A program made the position numbers and the translations under genes. A stretch of DNA of 64,000 nucleotides from Zygnema cylindricum (lineage: Eukaryota; Streptophyta; Zygnematophyceae; Zygnematales; Zygnemataceae): contig JBBHKE010003258.1 of the NCBI GenBank assembly GCA_037447655.1, positions 45,266 through 109,265 on the forward strand, read 5' to 3'. The notes beneath the pieces were generated by a model. It had not been told where the DNA came from and did no database searches. It worked only from the letters and a program-made list of their open reading frames with translations. Each line of letters begins with the position of its first letter. Positions within the stretch are counted from its first letter, which is position 1. Shown in pieces: positions 35,767-47,300 of the stretch.

Positions 35767-38006
35767 CTAGTTGTCGGCGGTTATATCCCTCCCAGTCACT
35801 AGTGTTGATTCCCCTCCAATCCACGTGTTTGGAAGCCGTTCGATACGCCTTCACCATCGGAACCGTATCGAAAAGAAAAAAATCCAAACTTTCCGATTGT
35901 TTACATGTTCCTGCAAAAGAAGAAAAATAAATAGATGTCACAAAATTGATAAAAACAGAGTTATTTGTGTGGATTTTCTACATCAAGAAGAAAAAATTCT
36001 GAACTCCAAAATTTCAGATTTTTTTTCAAATATTTTACATGTTTCTGCAACACAAAAAAAAAACAGTAACGACAAAAACAGATACAACAATTACAGTTGC
36101 ATTGTCTTAACCCATTATAAAACAAAAAACACACAGCTTCAGATTTTTTGCGTTTATTTGCGACATCGAAGAACCAAAACAATGAAAGCGGACTCAATTA
36201 TTATTGTGGATAAATACAAAAATCGGAATTTTTTAAAGTTTCAAAAATTTTGCAAGGTTCTGCAATACTGAAAAGCTGATAGAACAAAATAGACAACTAA
36301 TAGTGTGGATTTTTCTATCTGAAAAGAAAAATTTAAAGACAGAATGGAAAACAGAAGGATAAAAAACAGACCATCAATAGTGTGGTTCTTTTCTTAGAAA
36401 CTATCATAGATGATATTTTGACCGATGATAATACTTCAAAAACAGTATTCGGAAGTATTTAATGATAACATTTCAGATATTATGGTAGATAAAATTTTAA
36501 ATAGTTTCATATAATCTTTCAGACACATTGTTTTTTAGTATAAGAAAATTAGTTGTAAAAAACTCCTATAATAATGCTAGATGATAATTCAACAATGTTA
36601 GATAATGTTTAAAAAAATGTTAGATTAGATTACAAAAACTTGTTTCGATAATAATTCAGAAATATGGTTAAACATTTTCGAAACACATCAAAACCATGTT
36701 AGAAGATCAATTTCAGAATGCTCTAAAAAAATTCTTACCAATATTAGACTGGCAAAGACTCTTTGAAAGTCGACCGCTTCGAACGCAAAACCATCTTGAA
36801 TCTCGATTTGTTAAAACGGAATTTAATTGCGCCAAAACATCTCCATAGTAGTCATGATTTCCCAAAACTGCAAAAACAAAAACCAAACTGTGTCACTATT
36901 GTACTGTGGTTCTATGGTACTATTGTACTATTGTACTATGCTTTAGTATTATGGTATTATGGTGCTATGGTACTATGGCACCATCGTACTATGACACCAT
37001 GGTACTATATGGTACTATAGTACCATGGTACTATGGTCCTATGGTACTGTGGTATTATCGTACTATGGGTACTATGCCTTAGTATCAATGGGTATGGCAC
37101 TACGGTACTGTGGTACTATGGTACTATGGCACCATGGTACAATGGTTCCTTGGTACTGTGGTACGATGGTACGATGGTTCTATGGTATTATTTTGTAAAG
37201 TTAATTACATTATAAAGACAATCATTCATGACATTTTCATAAGAAATTGAAGCAATTCGTAAGATCGTACTCTTACCAGTGTCCTCATGTGCAGTTTCTA
37301 TCAAATATCTCACATAGAAACATTAAATAACAAAGAAACAAAATAGACAAAAACAAAAAGTGATCAAATTGTTTACCTGCATACCACTGTGTTTGGAGAC
37401 TTCTCGCGGTATAAATTTTACTAAAAGATTCTTTAAAAAAGGGGTCATTTTCACTTTTTAAACCCGATTCATAAAAATTATCGCCGGTCGAAATGACGAA
37501 TTGACTATTAATTTTTGATCCAATTTCTCCCATCTGCAAAAAAAAAAAAAAAAATGAAACTTGCTAACGGAATAATTTATTTTAGCACTCGAAATTTTAA
37601 GTTCCTGAAACGAAAAAATTGAAGAGTAAAACAAAAAACTAAGCTATCAAATTCTTGAGAGAGCAGAAGACAGGGAAAGAGTGAGAGGAGAGGAGGGAGA
37701 GGAGAGGAGAGAGAGGAGAGGAGGGAGAGACGGACAGGATTGAAAGGAGAAGAGTGAAAGAAGAGGGGTGAGAGGAGGAAAGGAGGGAAGGGAGGAGAAG
37801 AGAGAGGAGGCGGCGAAAGAGGAGTGAGAGAATGGAAAAAAATAGAAAAAGAGGGGAGAAGTGCAGCACAGAGAGAAAAGAGGTAAGGGACATGTAAGCC
37901 AGAGGAGAGGGAGAAGGAGAGAGAGAGGGAGAGGGAGAGGGAGAGGGACAGGAAGAGGGAGAGGGAGAGGGAGAGGGACAGGAACAGGAAGACGGAGGGA
38001 GAGAGA

Positions 38007-38055
<49 letters not shown>

Positions 38056-38595
38056 CACCTGGTAAGCTATTCTACTTTGGTTGTATTCGCCTCCTCTCCC
38101 CCAATCGCCCACACTCAAAAACCTCACCGGGGGTTCAGAAACCGTCCAAAAGAGAGGATGTCCAGTCCTTAAGAGAGAGTGGAGGGAGAGGAGAGAGAAT
38201 ACTGCCAAAATTCCCAAATTGGCGAATAAGACATAACGAATGACATTTTGGAGACCGTGTGACGTCACACGGGAGGAAGGAGAGGGTTCGGGCTGAAAAA
38301 AAAAGAGCCCCACAAAACAAAAAAATGGGGGTAAATAATTAAATATATATACAAACGACAAAAGCATGAAACCCAAAAAAAAAAAAAAAAAAAAACCCGA
38401 ACAAAAAATATAAACAGGGATTTATATATGTAAAAAAACAAAAGGGCAAATAAATCCAGCTGCAGAAAATTCTAGCACTAGCAGACAAAAAAATACTTTT
38501 TCCTCATCGCCAGGTGGCAGAGCGCCGTAGCTTCTCTCCGGATTCCCATTTTCCACGTCAGCAGCCAGCAACGCGGTTTTCTCAACCTCCCCCAT
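33135..38595 (-). CDS. purple acid phosphatase, membrane-anchored, eight exons, intact
   Basis: Exons (minus): 38595-38497, 38292-38059, 37533-37377, 36867-36739, 35910-35765, 35191-35063, 33625-33558, 33327-33135. Together they give 385 codons including TAA (384 residues). All junctions are GT-AG and all phases agree. The five metal-ligand motifs of the metallophosphoesterase family are present in order: GDWG (D96), GDNFY (D129, Y132), GNHDYYGDV (N167), VVGHH (from 271) and NGHDH (H309, H311). Residues about 51-74 are hydrophobic (FANLGILAVFSLLSL) after a 50-residue polar N-terminus with no cleavable-signal pattern, so a signal anchor with the catalytic domain outside the cytosol is inferred. 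The size suits the low-molecular-weight PAP class related to plant PAP3/PAP8/PAP17. Oddities are a roughly 15-residue insertion at the exon 4/5 junction (around residues 192-211) and CT microsatellites next to splice donors. The expected reaction is phosphomonoester hydrolysis at a binuclear metal centre. Confidence 0.93.
34912..34940. repeat. short telomere-like CCCTAA run in intron 6
   Basis: TTACCCTAACCCTAAC occurs once here. It is too short to be more than an interstitial remnant. Confidence 0.5.
35366..35763. repeat. GA-rich tract and perfect GA microsatellite in intron 5
   Basis: On the coding (minus) strand, a CT dinucleotide run starts within the donor of exon 5 (GTCTCTCTCT) and continues for about 60 bp, then for about 340 bp of CT-rich sequence. 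Confidence 0.95.
36893..37190. repeat. imperfect GTACTATGGT-type minisatellite in intron 3
   Basis: Repeats of GGTACTATGGTACTATGG with variants run for about 300 bp. They are confined to the intron. Confidence 0.93.
37670..38054. repeat. GA-rich tract and GA microsatellite in intron 2
   Basis: The coding strand reads GTGAGTCTCTCTCT from the exon 2 donor, followed by long CT-rich sequence with GAGGGAGA-type repeats. Confidence 0.95.
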
Positions 38596-38599
38596 ACTG

Positions 38600-38775
38600 C
38601 AGTGTGGAGAGGAGAGGGAGAGAGGGGTGAGAGAGAGAAAGAGAGAAAAGAATGAGTAGAGAGAGGCGATAGGAAAGAGATAGAAAGAGAGAGATAACAA
38701 AGAGAATGACGAGAGAGGGAAAGGGAGGCAAGAGAGAGGGGACTTTGGAAAGAGAGAAAGAGAGGGGAATTCGGG

Positions 38776-38811
<36 letters not shown>

Positions 38812-38845
38812 AGAGGGAGGGAGAGATAGAGAGAGTGCGAGGGAA
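38600..38845 (-). promoter_or_regulatory. CT-rich 5' leader/promoter region of the phosphatase gene
   Basis: Immediately upstream of the start codon (minus strand) lies a CTCTCTCT-rich stretch including a dinucleotide run at about 38780-38806. Pyrimidine-rich leaders of this kind are common at plant core promoters. No TATA box was assigned. Confidence 0.35.
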
Positions 38846-38849
38846 GTTA

Positions 38850-39560
38850 GGCAGGTACGTCACCCACAATTCGAAAAGCGAGAAAAAAGAGACGACAAAA
38901 GTTAATCCTATTGGTCCAAGTACAGCAGTTTCTGTACGGACAAGACATGTACGATTTCACATGTGTACAAATAGAACCTTTTGATTGGATGATGGTACGG
39001 AAAGCATCTTCGTCGTCATTCTACGCGTCAAAATATTCGCTTATCTTGACCACATTAGCAAAAACGACAAAACAATCCACGGTACCACCGCGATGTGCGC
39101 TCCGACTAGGATTCAACAACATTCCCACTTGTCAAAAAGATGCTTTTGAATATTCTTAGCGAATCAAAACGGATCTTCAGAAATCCGAATCTTCTGACGA
39201 AAGTGAAGAAGTCCTAAAATACGAACTTCTAACGGAATTTTACAGTTAGGGGTAGTTTCTATGCCAGTTTAAGCCGAGGGACCTGACCCTTTGCGCCGCG
39301 AATCGTGCTAAGTGTACGGAACCCTAAAAATACTTGTCCGATTTTCTCATAGAGCAGGTAATAAATTATATTTCCAAAAACGCGATGGTAATACCATCAA
39401 AGTACAAAACATGATTGTCACTAAAAAGAATTGATGACCAAAAAAGGTAAAAGACCAAAATCTTTAAGGACTAAAAACTACTTAGTAAAAACGCAACAAA
39501 AGAGACCAGCAACGAGAAGGTGAGAATCTTGACTTTCAATCGCAACCGTCAAGTTCAAAA
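38850..39560. other. non-coding sequence upstream of the phosphatase gene
   Basis: No gene recognised. GTAC words are frequent. Confidence 0.4.
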
Positions 39561-39561
39561 A

Positions 39562-40033
39562 CCGACAAGCGTGTACGGAGAAAAGATGTTTTGAGTGGCA
39601 AAAAACATTAACACTAATAGCGACACACGGTGTACCTTCTTTTTACGTCTGCCCGAAAAAAACATTGTCTCCGGACCGTACAGGAGCAAGCCTCCATACA
39701 TTTGCGGGACCTTCGGCACCTCGCGGGACCCGTCCCGCACACCCAAACAAAGGCCGTAATCGGGTATCTAAAATAGGGTTTATGTGTTTAGGGTCATTTG
39801 TTTTTTGTTTTTTAATTAAAAAAACAAAAATAAATAAAAAACCCTAAACATACGGTCGCGTGGAGAAAGCGGGAGGCGGGGTGACGTGGACCCGTTGGAC
39901 GTGCGCGAAACGTCGTGCAAGATTCAGTGCGGTACTGTACAGTATAATTCTGTCCAATACAGTGTGTACGGCTATTAGTGTTAATGTTTTCTTTTGCCAC
40001 AGAAAACGCCTTTTCTCCGTACATACTTGTCGG
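39562..40033. mobile_element. fold-back element (family D)
   Basis: Arms of about 61-63 bp (39562-39622 and 39971-40033) are inverted copies containing CATTAACACTAATAGC. A third, partial arm copy in direct orientation lies at about 40117-40166. No coding capacity. Confidence 0.75.
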
Positions 40034-40163
40034 ATTGATAGTCCAACGGTTGCGATTGAAAGGCAAGATTGTCTCCTTCCGATTGGCAGTCTTCGATCAA
40101 ATATAAGACGTATATGCACGGGGAAAATATGTTTAAACTTTTAAGGGGCAAAAAAAACATTAA

Positions 40164-40675
40164 CACTACACCGCGAATCGTAATTAGAGTAAATTACTCT
40201 AATTCGGTCGCTCGAAATTTCGACTCTATCACATCAAATAGAGTAAATGATTCTAATTTTTTCATTATGCTATTTAAGGTAAGGATTAATTAGCGTTTTT
40301 AATTCTAATATATGTTCGTTTTAAATAGTGTGGAGTACGGATGACGTCCGTCCGTGCAAAGTTGTACTTTTATAAATAAAAAAGTACAAATAATGATTTA
40401 ATACAAGCCATTATCATGTAACTGCGTTTTAACAATCCGCGTAGTGCAAACGTCATAGTGACGATAAACTGTACGTTTTGTCAGATTCTGTAAGAATACC
40501 TTATTTACAGTAGAGGATATTATCTTGCCAAATTAGAGTACACCGCATAAATTAGAGTAAATTCCTTTCTGAAACAGTTCTATCACATAAATTAGAGTAA
40601 ATTACTCTAATTATTTTTTTCTCTTTTTTTACTCTAATTTTTTCATTACTCTAATTACGATGCGCGGTGTACAGT
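40164..40675. mobile_element. ATTAGAGTAA element (family C), copy 1
   Basis: The ends ACACCGCGAATCGTAATTAG and CTAATTACGATGCGCGGTGT are inverted repeats. ATTAGAGTAA and its complement recur internally. It is undisturbed at the site where copy 2 (25127-26326) has a nested element. The superfamily is not determined. Confidence 0.65.
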
Positions 40676-41279
40676 GCTTTTGTTCAAATCCTGCGATTTT
40701 TTCAAATTTTCCGATTTCTACGTATAAATCGTGACTGTTGAAAAAATCGCAAAAAAACGCGATGTAATTTCTGTCCGGTAAACTGAACGGTCAATTTACG
40801 TTAAAAGTACAGTATTTTACGGATAATGTACGGTTTCTTACGTCAAATGTACGAACTTTGACTAAAAGATACGTTGCACTGATTAGTACTTTCTGTCCGG
40901 TAAACTGAACATAAATTTTACGGGAAATGTACGAAATTGTACCAAAATGTACGGACAACTACGAAGAGAGACCGAACTGTACGGAAACTTACAAATTGCC
41001 GTACATGTAAAATTCAATTTTTTTACATGTACAGAATAATACGGATACAAATTCATTAACGATATAAACAATTTTTTCAAATCGTTCAATGCGTTACTTA
41101 CGTATATTTCTTCAATCATCAGAAGTACTCAAAGATGTCCTATTCGTACGGATTTGGACTTTTTTCCGATTACTACGTAGTATTCGCTTGTTTCGTACAA
41201 TTCGTAAAATTCGTACGTCACGTAATGTACGGAAACTGTACGGACATAATAAAAAAAAAGTTGCGCGCGCGTACTCTGT
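40676..41279. other. GTAC-rich non-coding sequence related to the interior of the hAT-like element
   Basis: CTGTCCGGTAAACTGAAC occurs twice (about 40777 and 40895). Its complement is found at about 31665 inside the hAT-like element, so this may be a decayed relative in opposite orientation. Confidence 0.4.
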
Positions 41280-41830
41280 CTTCAGAAAGAAGCCGCCGTT
41301 GGAGACGCCGTAAATTCCGCCGCTCACCGCTCGTTCAGTTTTGCTTCATTTGCGCGCGCGTATTTTTATCTGAGCGGCGAGCCGCGGAATTTATGGCGTC
41401 TCGCACGCGTATTTTTAAATGAGCGGCGCGCCGGGGAATTTATGGCGTCTCGCACGCGTATTTTTATCTGAGCGGCGAGTCGCGGAATTTATGGCGTCTC
41501 GCGCGCGTATTTTTATCTTAGCGGCGAGCCGCGGAATTCATGGCGTCTCTCACGCGTATTTTTATCACAGCGGCGAGTCACGGAATTTATGGCGTCACGC
41601 ACACGTATTTTTATCTTAGTGGCGAGCCGCGGAATTTATGGCGTCTCGCACGCGTATTTTTATCTGAGCGGCGAGTCGCGGAATTTATGGCGTCTCCAAT
41701 GGCGGCTTCCTTGAGTCGTTTTGCTTCATTTGCAAGCGCGTATTTTCATCTGTCCTCCACTCCGTCTTCAGAAGGAAGCCGCCGTTGGAAACACCGTAAA
41801 TCCCGGCGCTCGCCGCTAGTTCGTTGCATT
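41280..41830. repeat. 49-bp tandem array with inverted, mutually direct flanks
   Basis: About seven units of 49 bp, each with GGCGAGCCGCGGAATTTATG and ATTTTTATCT, span 41362-41697. Flanking copies at about 41281-41340 and 41761-41825 (AGCCGCCGTTGGA and CGCCGTAAATTCC) are direct repeats of each other and inverted relative to the units. Because 49 is not a multiple of 3, the open frames here are not evidence of coding. Confidence 0.9.
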
Positions 41831-42234
41831 TATCAGTTTTTTTACGGTATTGAATATTTAATTTTTTATTAGTACTTGTTAAAAAAGTACGAATTTCACC
41901 TACGAATTTTAAAAGTTTGAAAATGTTTTATGCGCACGGAACGTAGTATTCGTTAGTTTACTCCGTGCGTTTTATGCGCATAGGACATCTATGGAAGTAC
42001 TGTAACAATGACTGTAATTCAAGTTCGTACAGTATTTGTACGATACATTCAAGATCACGTCTTTGTGTCTTTTTCTGCTAAATCTTTTATTAAAGAAGTT
42101 TAGATTTTTCGATTCCTTCGTCAATCATATGTCAACTCTATTCGATCCCAACTATTTTAGACCGTGCAATCTCCTTTTCTGTTACGATCACGTTTAACTT
42201 TGCCCCTCGGCAAAATAAATTCATTTTATGTGTA
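41831..42234. other. non-coding sequence
   Basis: No feature recognised. Confidence 0.4.
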
Positions 42235-42242
42235 GTTTGTAA

Positions 42243-42748
42243 CATAGTTCAAAAGTAGGCGTTTTTATGGTAGGCCTTTGGTAGGCGCACAAAACTTGGC
42301 ACAAAACTCGCGTAGAGTAGGCATACTGTATGTGTGTGCGTTTGTGCACACTTTTGTACGAACGTACGAACCTGACGTACGATCATAGTACAGCGCACCG
42401 CCGCTGGACGAAATTTCAGCCAACTGACACAACGGAGGATGAGTTGTGTTATGGGCTTTTCATGTGATCTTCTTACATCGCTACTTTGATCAGCGACCGT
42501 CCGATTGTCCAAATCTGACGGTTTAAATAAAAAATACCTCAAAACTCACAGATTTTATTTTTTTGTCCGAATGTTTTTCAAAATTTAGACATGACGTTTA
42601 ATTCTCTATCGATCGATGTGCAACTCAACCCTGATACTATTTTTTTTCATTTTGCGACCAATACAATATGGGTCTTAAGGTCATATTGTATGTTTTACAT
42701 ACAATAGGCATATTGTATGTGCCTACTTTCACCTACTTTTGAACTATG
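42243..42748. mobile_element. non-autonomous hAT-like element (506 bp)
   Basis: CATAGTTCAAAAGTAGG and CCTACTTTTGAACTATG are perfect inverted ends. They are flanked by the exact 8-bp direct repeat GTTTGTAA (42235-42242, 42749-42756). A TACATACAATA palindrome lies near the right end. No transposase. Confidence 0.9.
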
Positions 42749-42800
42749 GTTTGTAATTTGTAAACCACGTCGAGAAGGTGGTTTATCCATATAAGTTTTA

Positions 42801-43312
42801 GGGTGAAGTTCCATTAGACGAAAAGTGAGGTTGTTTACAGAAATTCAGACTTCTCCGTAATACGTCGTACCTCGTATTTTGTTTTTATTAGTAAAACAAC
42901 ATTACAAAGAATCTTGCCAATATTCTCCAAAGTTTGGTAGTTAAAAATAACCGTTGGATATTTTTTCGCGTAGCATTCGCTTCGAAAGTTTCTATAAATG
43001 GTGAGGTACCTCGCGAGGTACATCACCAATTACATAAAAATTTGAGCCACGACACGTCGGATAATGAGCATACTTGTCAAGATGGCTACCAACGATAATC
43101 AAAAAATTTCGCACAAGATATACGCATTCAAAAATCCAACAAAAAATACAAACGAAATTTCGTAACACACTACTGTCACGCTATTTTTGTTAGCGCCCAT
43201 TCGTCACACTATTTTTGGCAACGCTCATTCGTCACGCGAAAAAACAGAAACCCTAAAATAATGAGGTGTTATCTGATAAGGCGTCTACAAAGAGTACAGA
43301 AGTTTTGTTGAA
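42801..43312 (-). mobile_element. hairpin-bearing inverted-repeat element, copy 2, truncated by E3
   Basis: It starts GGGTGAAGTTCCATTAGACG and is the reverse complement of the right two-thirds of copy 1 (about 12790-13259). Homology runs right up to the E3 LTR start at 43313, so E3 appears to have inserted into it. The hairpin centre is about 212 bp from the left end. Confidence 0.8.
42992..43035. repeat. hairpin of copy 2
   Basis: GGTGAGGTACC and GGTACATCACC flank the palindrome CTCGCGAG. There are a few mismatches in the outer arms. Confidence 0.8.
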
Positions 43313-44378
43313 TGTAGAAATTAATGGTTTGTTTAAAGTATTTTCTAGATCTAAATAAAAATATAGAAAGAAGCCGAGGCAGTCTACCTCTAACTTCTCT
43401 CTTGAACTCTCAAACTTGTCGCAGTCACTGAGAAGTTGGAGAGGAAGCTAGAGCCATGGCTACCTAGGCTATCCAAAGGTTTACGGGAAATATATATATT
43501 AGTTTATTTACCGTTGGGTTATTTATTAAAAGAATATGTGTTTATCCCAGGATTTGATCTTAGTACCTGCTGGACGGTAAGCAGCTTGTAGCCGGCAGCC
43601 TTAACCGCTAAGTCTAGACATGGTGTTACTTACTATAGGGTTTGATAATTAGTTAAACATTAATACATAGGATAGTTAATTTAACTGAAACAGTTTTACA
43701 GGACACATAGATCCTGTAATGTAAAAGTACGGATTACGGTATGGATAAGAAACGAATACCACGCATTTATTTCTTTAGCGAAACGAATACCACGCATGTA
43801 TTTATTACGACTACGATTTAATGTAAATTTAATCGGACGGCCGGAATTAACATTGAGATCGCGGAAGAGGACTTCGGCGGTTTGTGGTCATCGCCACATC
43901 CGATAACACGTGGCGAAATTACATTGGATCGTGGTATCTTCGGAGATTTCAGCACCGAATCTGGATATGACATATGTCGATATTTAGGCCATTCGTACAA
44001 TGTCCATACAGAAAGTACACCAACAGCTTTACTTTTGTGTACAGAAGTGTAGTCTGATTGGCTCCGTACATCAGTAGATAGAGTCTGTGAGAGAGATAGG
44101 ACTTTGAACAATTAGGAGATAGGACCCTCTCTCCTAGAGAGCTTCTGTACAAAAGGTCAACTTTGACCCTCCATAACTTACCGCTCATGGGAGCAAATTC
44201 AGAGATTCTTTATGTTATCCACTCAGGAGAGTCTTCCCTTCACATGGGTGAAGGTGGTTAGAGTTTTTGTCTGCCACGGTGGCAGTTGTTTTTGCTGAAA
44301 CACAAAGGGGTCTGAGTTATCCCAGAGGCTTCTTAGAAGATGTTCACTCTGAAGACTTATGGAGGTCTTAGAGTTTCA
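43313..44378 (+). repeat. 5' LTR of E3
   Basis: Homologous along its length to the LTR at 63679-64000 (start) and to the fragment 62560-62794 (end). It contains the antisense tRNA-like module at about 43546-43625. Confidence 0.8.
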
Positions 44379-47300
44379 AAGGTACCTCTTCTCGGCCTCG
44401 TAGAGGAGAAGGGGGTATCAGGAGGGGCGCACCAGATCCAGTGAGGGGAAAGAGGTTTGACCACCGTGACACTAAGGGGAGATTTGCTCTTTTCCCCAAG
44501 GAGGAGACGTCCGCAACTCGTATTACACCCTCCACCGAGAGACCTGCTCCCAACACCACTCGTGTCCGCCCTACCGAAGGGTTGTGGGGATCCAAACCTA
44601 TCGATCTCGAGGTTCCGGGTACAGGACCAGAAGATTTGTCCGAAGGATGGTGGCGGAACAAACTTAATGATCCCGAAATTCCGGGAATCGAGATAGCGGA
44701 GCTTACCAAAGTAGTGAAAAAAGCCAAGGAACTAGTGGAGGTTCTCAAATCCCAAGGACAGGCTACGGCAGGGGCCAAACCTGTCACGGTAGATTGGGAG
44801 GCCTTAGAGGAAGAGAGGCGAAAGGCATGGGAACAGGAATTGACGCTCATTAGGGAAGCTTAGCATAGGACAAGTGGGATTCTTAGCGAGAAGATTCCTC
44901 CTACCTCAAAGATAGGGCCGCATTCAGAAGCTCCAGCAGAGGGGAATTCTCCTCTTGCTAGTACCCAGCCTGAAATGCCTTCTTCGGAGCCAAGCCAAGA
45001 GCCTCTTCTTCCGCGAAATTGGAAGGAAAACACAAGACCTAATGTGGAGGGTTTGGGTGCAGATCTACCTTCGGAAAACGTTTCGGCTCTTCGGGGAGAG
45101 ACTACCTTTGTCTCTATGGAGGTGTCTACTGCTATAGAGGCTTTAGTGGAGCTACGAACTGACGAGAGGATTCACATGCCCTTCAGGGCTCTGACACCTC
45201 CCCTCACTTCTCCTAGAAAATCCCCAGAGCCCCCATCTTCTGCTCCTCCACCTTATTCCTCTCACTCCCTGGAACACGCCACAGGACCTCGGGACTGTCC
45301 AGATCCCTCTCTTTGGCCATCTGTTTCTCCAGCTCTTGTTGTCCGTGGGTCGCCTCCTCCGCCTGTGTTGCCCTACAAATACGACGTGCCTGCCTATTCA
45401 CCTCCTCATCGACGCTCCCCTTCCTCCAACTCTGGAACTTCCCCTCCTGAGACCTCTACGAGGCGAACCAGGAGATAGACACCTTTCCCCTCAACGGCTC
45501 CGCTGTCTCCTTCTAAATCCCCTTCTCTGTCTCCGCTACCAGCCATTCCCCAAAGTTCTGGGAACAAGCCGCGCCTCCACATCCCATCGGTGGCAACCGT
45601 TCTCCGGGATCCACAATATTCAGCTGGATATAGAGGAGTAGTGGGGGACATCCTACCTCCAACCATCTTTTCCGGCGCTGGTACTTCCTCCTTGGGAGGG
45701 GGATTCACACCACAAGGGGGCGCACCTTCTAGAAGGGAAGGACCCGGTTGCGATCTTGAGGAAGAGGATACGAAAGTCATCTCGCCTGCTCATTTTGTCA
45801 GCCCCACCGCGCCTTCCTCTTCCCATTTCACCGACTCTGCAGAGGAAGAAAAGCAAATGGGGGATATTCGGATCTTTACCGGAGATAGCTCGAGGATTGC
45901 ATTCTCAGATTTCGAGTTGTTCTGGAAATCTTTCATCCAATCTAAGATAAACAAGTACCGGGGGGGAGCCATTCTGGATGACTTCGAAACCACCCTCTTC
46001 CCCATGATGGTCAACTACCTATTTGGAGGGGCGTTGGCAGATTACAAGGAGCATCAACCTTTGTTGATGGCTCCTAGCATTAAAATCTCAGATCCAGCCG
46101 TTGATGTCGCTGTTTTGCAAGCGGAGGCTGACTTGGCCGCGGCTGCGGTGACCCCTGTGACTGCTACCTTTACACAGGGCATGAAACTACAGGCACAAGG
46201 AAGTGCCTATGTTAACCAGCTATAGGTGATCCAAAAAGCCTAGGCAGCAACTCGCATGGTGGCCAACCCAAACCCTTGTACCACCCTGCTGAATATTTAG
46301 AGACTCCTCTACACAGAGAGGAACAAGTCCGCAATCAAGGAATTCACGGAATTCCGATGTTTGAAAAACGAGACTCCCAGACTCTTTTTAACCGACTCTC
46401 TAATGTTTGTCAAAAGACAAAGCTGTCCACGATTGATCTTCAGGCCATGGCCACAAAATATTTCATCTCCGTCCGTAATTCCTTCGGCCGACAGGGCAGA
46501 CTGCACTGGACAATTCGATTGTCGGACAGGCAATTCAGGACATTAATCCCTCCGCCAAGGATATTTCTCTGGTGGCCATGAAGTTGTATGACCATTTCGT
46601 CTTTAGTGAGGCAAGGGAGAAGGCCGTGACTGGCAAGGCCCGAGCAAATTTGGCAGGATTCGTCGGGGAGACCTCTTTGAATGAGGAGGAACATGCTGAA
46701 CTCCAAGCTCTTTGAAAGCTTAAAGGGAAGCAAGTGGCTGACAGCGGGTCAGAGCCAGCTATGGGAGCAGATGAGCGGGTATTTCTCTATAATTGCTTGA
46801 ATTGTCAGACACCGGGTCATGGGTGGAAACATTGCACCAGAAAACTTAAACCGGAGCTGGCTTTGAAACTTAAAGAATGGGAGAAAGAACACGCAGAAAG
46901 AACCTTGAAACAATAAGAAAGGCTCAAGGGGGGGAGGAGAGAGGACAAGACACCGGTAACCAAAGAAACTTACCGTCCAACTCCACGGAGCGAAACCTCT
47001 AAGATGTCCGAATCTCAGTTGCGGCAGATCAAACTTCCCAAGTTTGATGACGCCCAAATCTCCAACGAAATCCAGAGTAAATATTCTACCGAGGGCGCCT
47101 AGTGCGAAGCTGGTGGATTTCTGGGGCATAAGGAACGGCAATGTTTCCGAAAAAATGGAATACCCAAGGAAATGATGCAGTTTGCTTTGTTTACTAGGGA
47201 AGGGGAAACCGCCGTTAACCCTCTACCCCTCCAACTCCTTTACCCGTGGGGGCGCCAACTTATGCCAACACCGGAAAGACCTGAGCGAGTTCCGGCCGCT

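Noticed and set aside
35363-38376. Long Ser/Leu/Pro-rich and Arg/Glu-rich reading frames on both strands
   Set aside because: They are translations of CT/GA microsatellites in the phosphatase introns. Only the short segments bounded by splice sites are exons.
40164-40675. CACTA-superfamily assignment for family C
   Set aside because: One end begins CACTA and the other CACTG in inverted sense, but no 3-bp target duplication is found at either copy, so the superfamily is left open.
41362-41697. Repeat-protein gene in the 49-bp array
   Set aside because: The unit length shifts the frame in each repeat, and no start, splice or domain feature supports coding.
44379-46300. Reassigned genetic code (TAG = Gln)
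   Set aside because: Other stops in the window are TAA and TGA, stops replace Glu and Arg in relatives, and the intact phosphatase uses TAA as its terminator and has no internal TAG. Decay explains the pattern.
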